Positions 22,366 to 24,273 of a DNA stretch of 24,273 nt are shown in pieces (position 1 is the stretch's first letter; each line of letters starts with the position of its first letter). The notes under the pieces are model-generated. The model saw only the letters and a list, made by a program, of their open reading frames with translations. It was not told where the DNA came from and made no database searches. The position numbers and the translations under genes were made by a program. The DNA is from Clostridiales bacterium (GTDB lineage Bacteria; Bacillota; Clostridia; Oscillospirales; Oscillospiraceae), in NCBI GenBank assembly GCA_004553495.1, contig SFLE01000021.1, positions 1 through 24,273 of the forward strand, written 5' to 3'.

Positions 22366-24273
22366 ATGAAAAAAATGACGGCAAAACGATGGCTCGTGCT
22401 GGCATTAGTGCTGGTTTTTGTCGGCTTTATCGGTGCATCGCTGATTCAAACCGACTTCGGCAATGTGTCGATAACGAAGCTGAATTTTGAGACGGAAGAC
22501 GGGCTCACACTTAGTGCGCTGCTGCTGACTCCGGACTCGGCGACGGCGGATACTCCCGCACCTGCTATAGTTACGGTGCATGGATGGTATAACAACAAAG
22601 AAATGCAGGATCTGAATTATGTTGAGCTGGCAAGGAGGGGCTTCGTAGTTCTTGCCATTGACCAGTACAGCCACGGTGATTCGGATAATGCGGATGTAGG
22701 CTTTGAAAACTATTCCGGCAACGGACTGTACTATGCGGTCAAGGAAATCGCAAAGCTCAACTATGTTGACAAGACGAGGATAGGCGTGACGGGGCACTCA
22801 TACGGCGCAGAGTGCTGCAAACCTGCCGTGGAGCGGGATAAAGAGGCTGACGAGCAGCTTATAAGTGCGGTTCTGCTCGTATGTGCCGATTCGGTTTACA
22901 CTCCGAGCAACCCCATGACCAATATGCCGAGATGCGTTTATGATCCGTACAGCGATGAAGCAGGCTTCTTTAACTTCTGGGGCAACAGAGATGTCGGTAT
23001 AGTTGCTGCACAGTACGATGAGTTTTACCACGGCTATCCGGATGACACGGCTGCAAACAGCACAGCACCCAGAGATTATATCCATCAGCCGACGGCGCAG
23101 TCGTTCCTTTACTTCGGCGTTGATCCCGAGGGTAAGACAGAGCGCTCTGCATACGAGTATTACTACGAAACTGTCGATGGAGAGGATTGCTTCCATGTGA
23201 TCTACAACCCCGACATTATTCACCCTCAGGCGCACTGGAATATCGGTGTTGAGAAGAGCGTGATCGAATTCTTTACCGACTCCCTCGATGCACCGAACCC
23301 CATCTCGTCGAGCAATCAGACATGGCCTATAAAATGTGCGTTTAACGGAATATCCCTCATAGGCTTCTTTATGTTCATAGTGAGCCTTGCCATCTATCTG
23401 CTTGATAAGCCCTACTTTGCCGCTTTGAAGGCAGAGCGCGAGGTAGCCCGCCTTGAGGCACCCAAGTCCGGATTGGGTAAGTTCTGGTTCTGGGGCGGAA
23501 TGGTGCTCGCCATGCTGTTCGGTATGATCGCGTACCTAAAGATGCATGACCCGATACAGAATCTGTACCCGAACCTGTATAATCCCACCGCCCACGGATA
23601 CAGCTTCTTCTTTAACCAGTTCCCGACGCTCTTCATCGGTTGTTGGTCCGCTGCCTGTGGATGCTTCCTCGTTCTGCTCATGTTCCTGTCGTACAAGACC
23701 TACGGAAAGAACAACGGCATGGATCTGGCGGTGCGGGGCGTAAAGATAAGTCTGAGCAAGCTGTGGAAAACGATAGTCCTTGCGGTCACTGTTGTTGCCG
23801 CAGGCTATGGTCTGATCTTCTTCGGAGATTGGGCGTTCCTGACGGATGCACGAGTATGGATCCTTACGGTAAGGGCATTCGGCGCAGCCAAGTTTGCGGT
23901 GATCTGGAAGTACCTTATATTCTTCCTTATGTACTTTGTTGCGATGTCTGTTTCCGTGAACTGCTTTAACTACAACAAGGTCGGGAAGCCTTGGGTAAAT
24001 ACACTGATCCAGTGCGTAAGCGTAGGTCTAGGTCCCGTGCTTTTGGTCGCATTGCAGTATGGCTTCTTCAAGTCCAGTGGCTATATGTTCACCGAATACT
24101 ACCATATCTGCGGCTCGATCGTCGGCATCTGGTTGTTCCCGATAATCGTTTATCTGCCTCTGGCGGCGTTTGTCAGCCGGACGATATACAAAAAGACCGG
24201 CAATCCCTATATCGGGGGCATAATCATGGGTATTCTGCTTACAATAATAAATTGCACCAATACGCTTACATTT
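22366..24273 (+). CDS. Membrane-bound alpha/beta hydrolase (3' end beyond window)
   Basis: The frame is open from 22366 to the window edge (636 codons, incomplete). An N-terminal membrane anchor (about 9-27) is followed by an outward-facing alpha/beta hydrolase domain (about 35-310). It shows the oxyanion segment VTVHGWYNNK (70-79), DQYSHGDSD (99-107), the nucleophile elbow GHSYGAE (Ser145), and a likely catalytic His at 286 or 290 in PDIIHPQAHW. Then come at least six further membrane segments, beginning with FNGISLIGFFMFIVSLAIYLL near 325. The hydrolase part resembles dienelactone-hydrolase/esterase-like proteins; substrate unknown. AAAGGAG lies 8 nt before the ATG. A polytopic membrane domain behind such a hydrolase suggests action on a lipid, cell-wall or exported substrate; this is inference. 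Confidence 0.8.
   Translation, partial: MKKMTAKRWLVLALVLVFVGFIGASLIQTDFGNVSITKLNFETEDGLTLSALLLTPDSATADTPAPAIVTVHGWYNNKEMQDLNYVELARRGFVVLAIDQYSHGDSDNADVGFENYSGNGLYYAVKEIAKLNYVDKTRIGVTGHSYGAECCKPAVERDKEADEQLISAVLLVCADSVYTPSNPMTNMPRCVYDPYSDEAGFFNFWGNRDVGIVAAQYDEFYHGYPDDTAANSTAPRDYIHQPTAQSFLYFGVDPEGKTERSAYEYYYETVDGEDCFHVIYNPDIIHPQAHWNIGVEKSVIEFFTDSLDAPNPISSSNQTWPIKCAFNGISLIGFFMFIVSLAIYLLDKPYFAALKAEREVARLEAPKSGLGKFWFWGGMVLAMLFGMIAYLKMHDPIQNLYPNLYNPTAHGYSFFFNQFPTLFIGCWSAACGCFLVLLMFLSYKTYGKNNGMDLAVRGVKISLSKLWKTIVLAVTVVAAGYGLIFFGDWAFLTDARVWILTVRAFGAAKFAVIWKYLIFFLMYFVAMSVSVNCFNYNKVGKPWVNTLIQCVSVGLGPVLLVALQYGFFKSSGYMFTEYYHICGSIVGIWLFPIIVYLPLAAFVSRTIYKKTGNPYIGGIIMGILLTIINCTNTLTF

Noticed and set aside
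1..24273. CRISPR arrays, rRNA, toxin-antitoxin pairs, restriction or defence islands
   Set aside because: No regularly spaced repeats, rRNA sequence or defence gene families were seen on either strand.

Overview
The window looks like a chromosomal segment of an anaerobic, fermentative Firmicute of the class Clostridia, probably a gut Oscillospirales-type organism known mainly from metagenome assemblies. This rests on strong AGGAGG-type ribosome binding sites, Bacillota-style sigma-A promoters and terminators, and the gene families present (DegV, DUF1836, a YdjG/YdjH/YdjI-like set, an acetyl-CoA-synthase-like protein). No 16S rRNA or other taxonomic marker is present, so the assignment is an inference.

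Layout. 1-574: the tRNA-binding tail of a methionyl-tRNA synthetase without its catalytic part. 632-1216 (minus): a DUF1836 regulator-like gene with an irregular start. 1378-2247: a DegV fatty-acid-binding protein. 2291-3028 (minus): a small protein related to the N-terminal part of the acetyl-CoA synthase beta subunit. 3207-6583 (minus): a three-gene membrane operon (SPFH protein, zinc-ribbon protein, TPM-domain protein) matching Bacillus subtilis ydjI/ydjG/ydjH. From a compact divergent promoter region, 6772-10380 runs the other way: S-adenosylhomocysteine hydrolase, MgtE magnesium transporter and an AEC-family transporter, ending in a terminator.

10613-17421 is a complete F-type ATP synthase operon: a small membrane protein (AtpI-like), a, c, b, a 745-residue polypeptide, gamma, beta and epsilon. 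There is no separate delta gene. The 745-residue protein joins a second b-type membrane stalk, the C-terminal domain of delta/OSCP and a full-length alpha subunit in one uninterrupted frame. This b'-delta-alpha fusion is the most unusual feature of the window: alpha is present three times per enzyme while the peripheral stalk is normally single.

17429-18940 (minus) is a decayed fragment of a phage or conjugative-element protein (LPD3-like and MuF-C-like domains). It is broken by one in-frame stop and wedged between the terminators of the ATP synthase operon and the next gene. 18974-21925 (minus) is a large MacB-type ABC transporter with ATPase and permease in one chain. Then come a tRNA-Arg(CCT) with its own near-consensus promoter and terminator, and from 22366 to the window edge a membrane-bound alpha/beta hydrolase preceded by a pair of 10-bp direct repeats.
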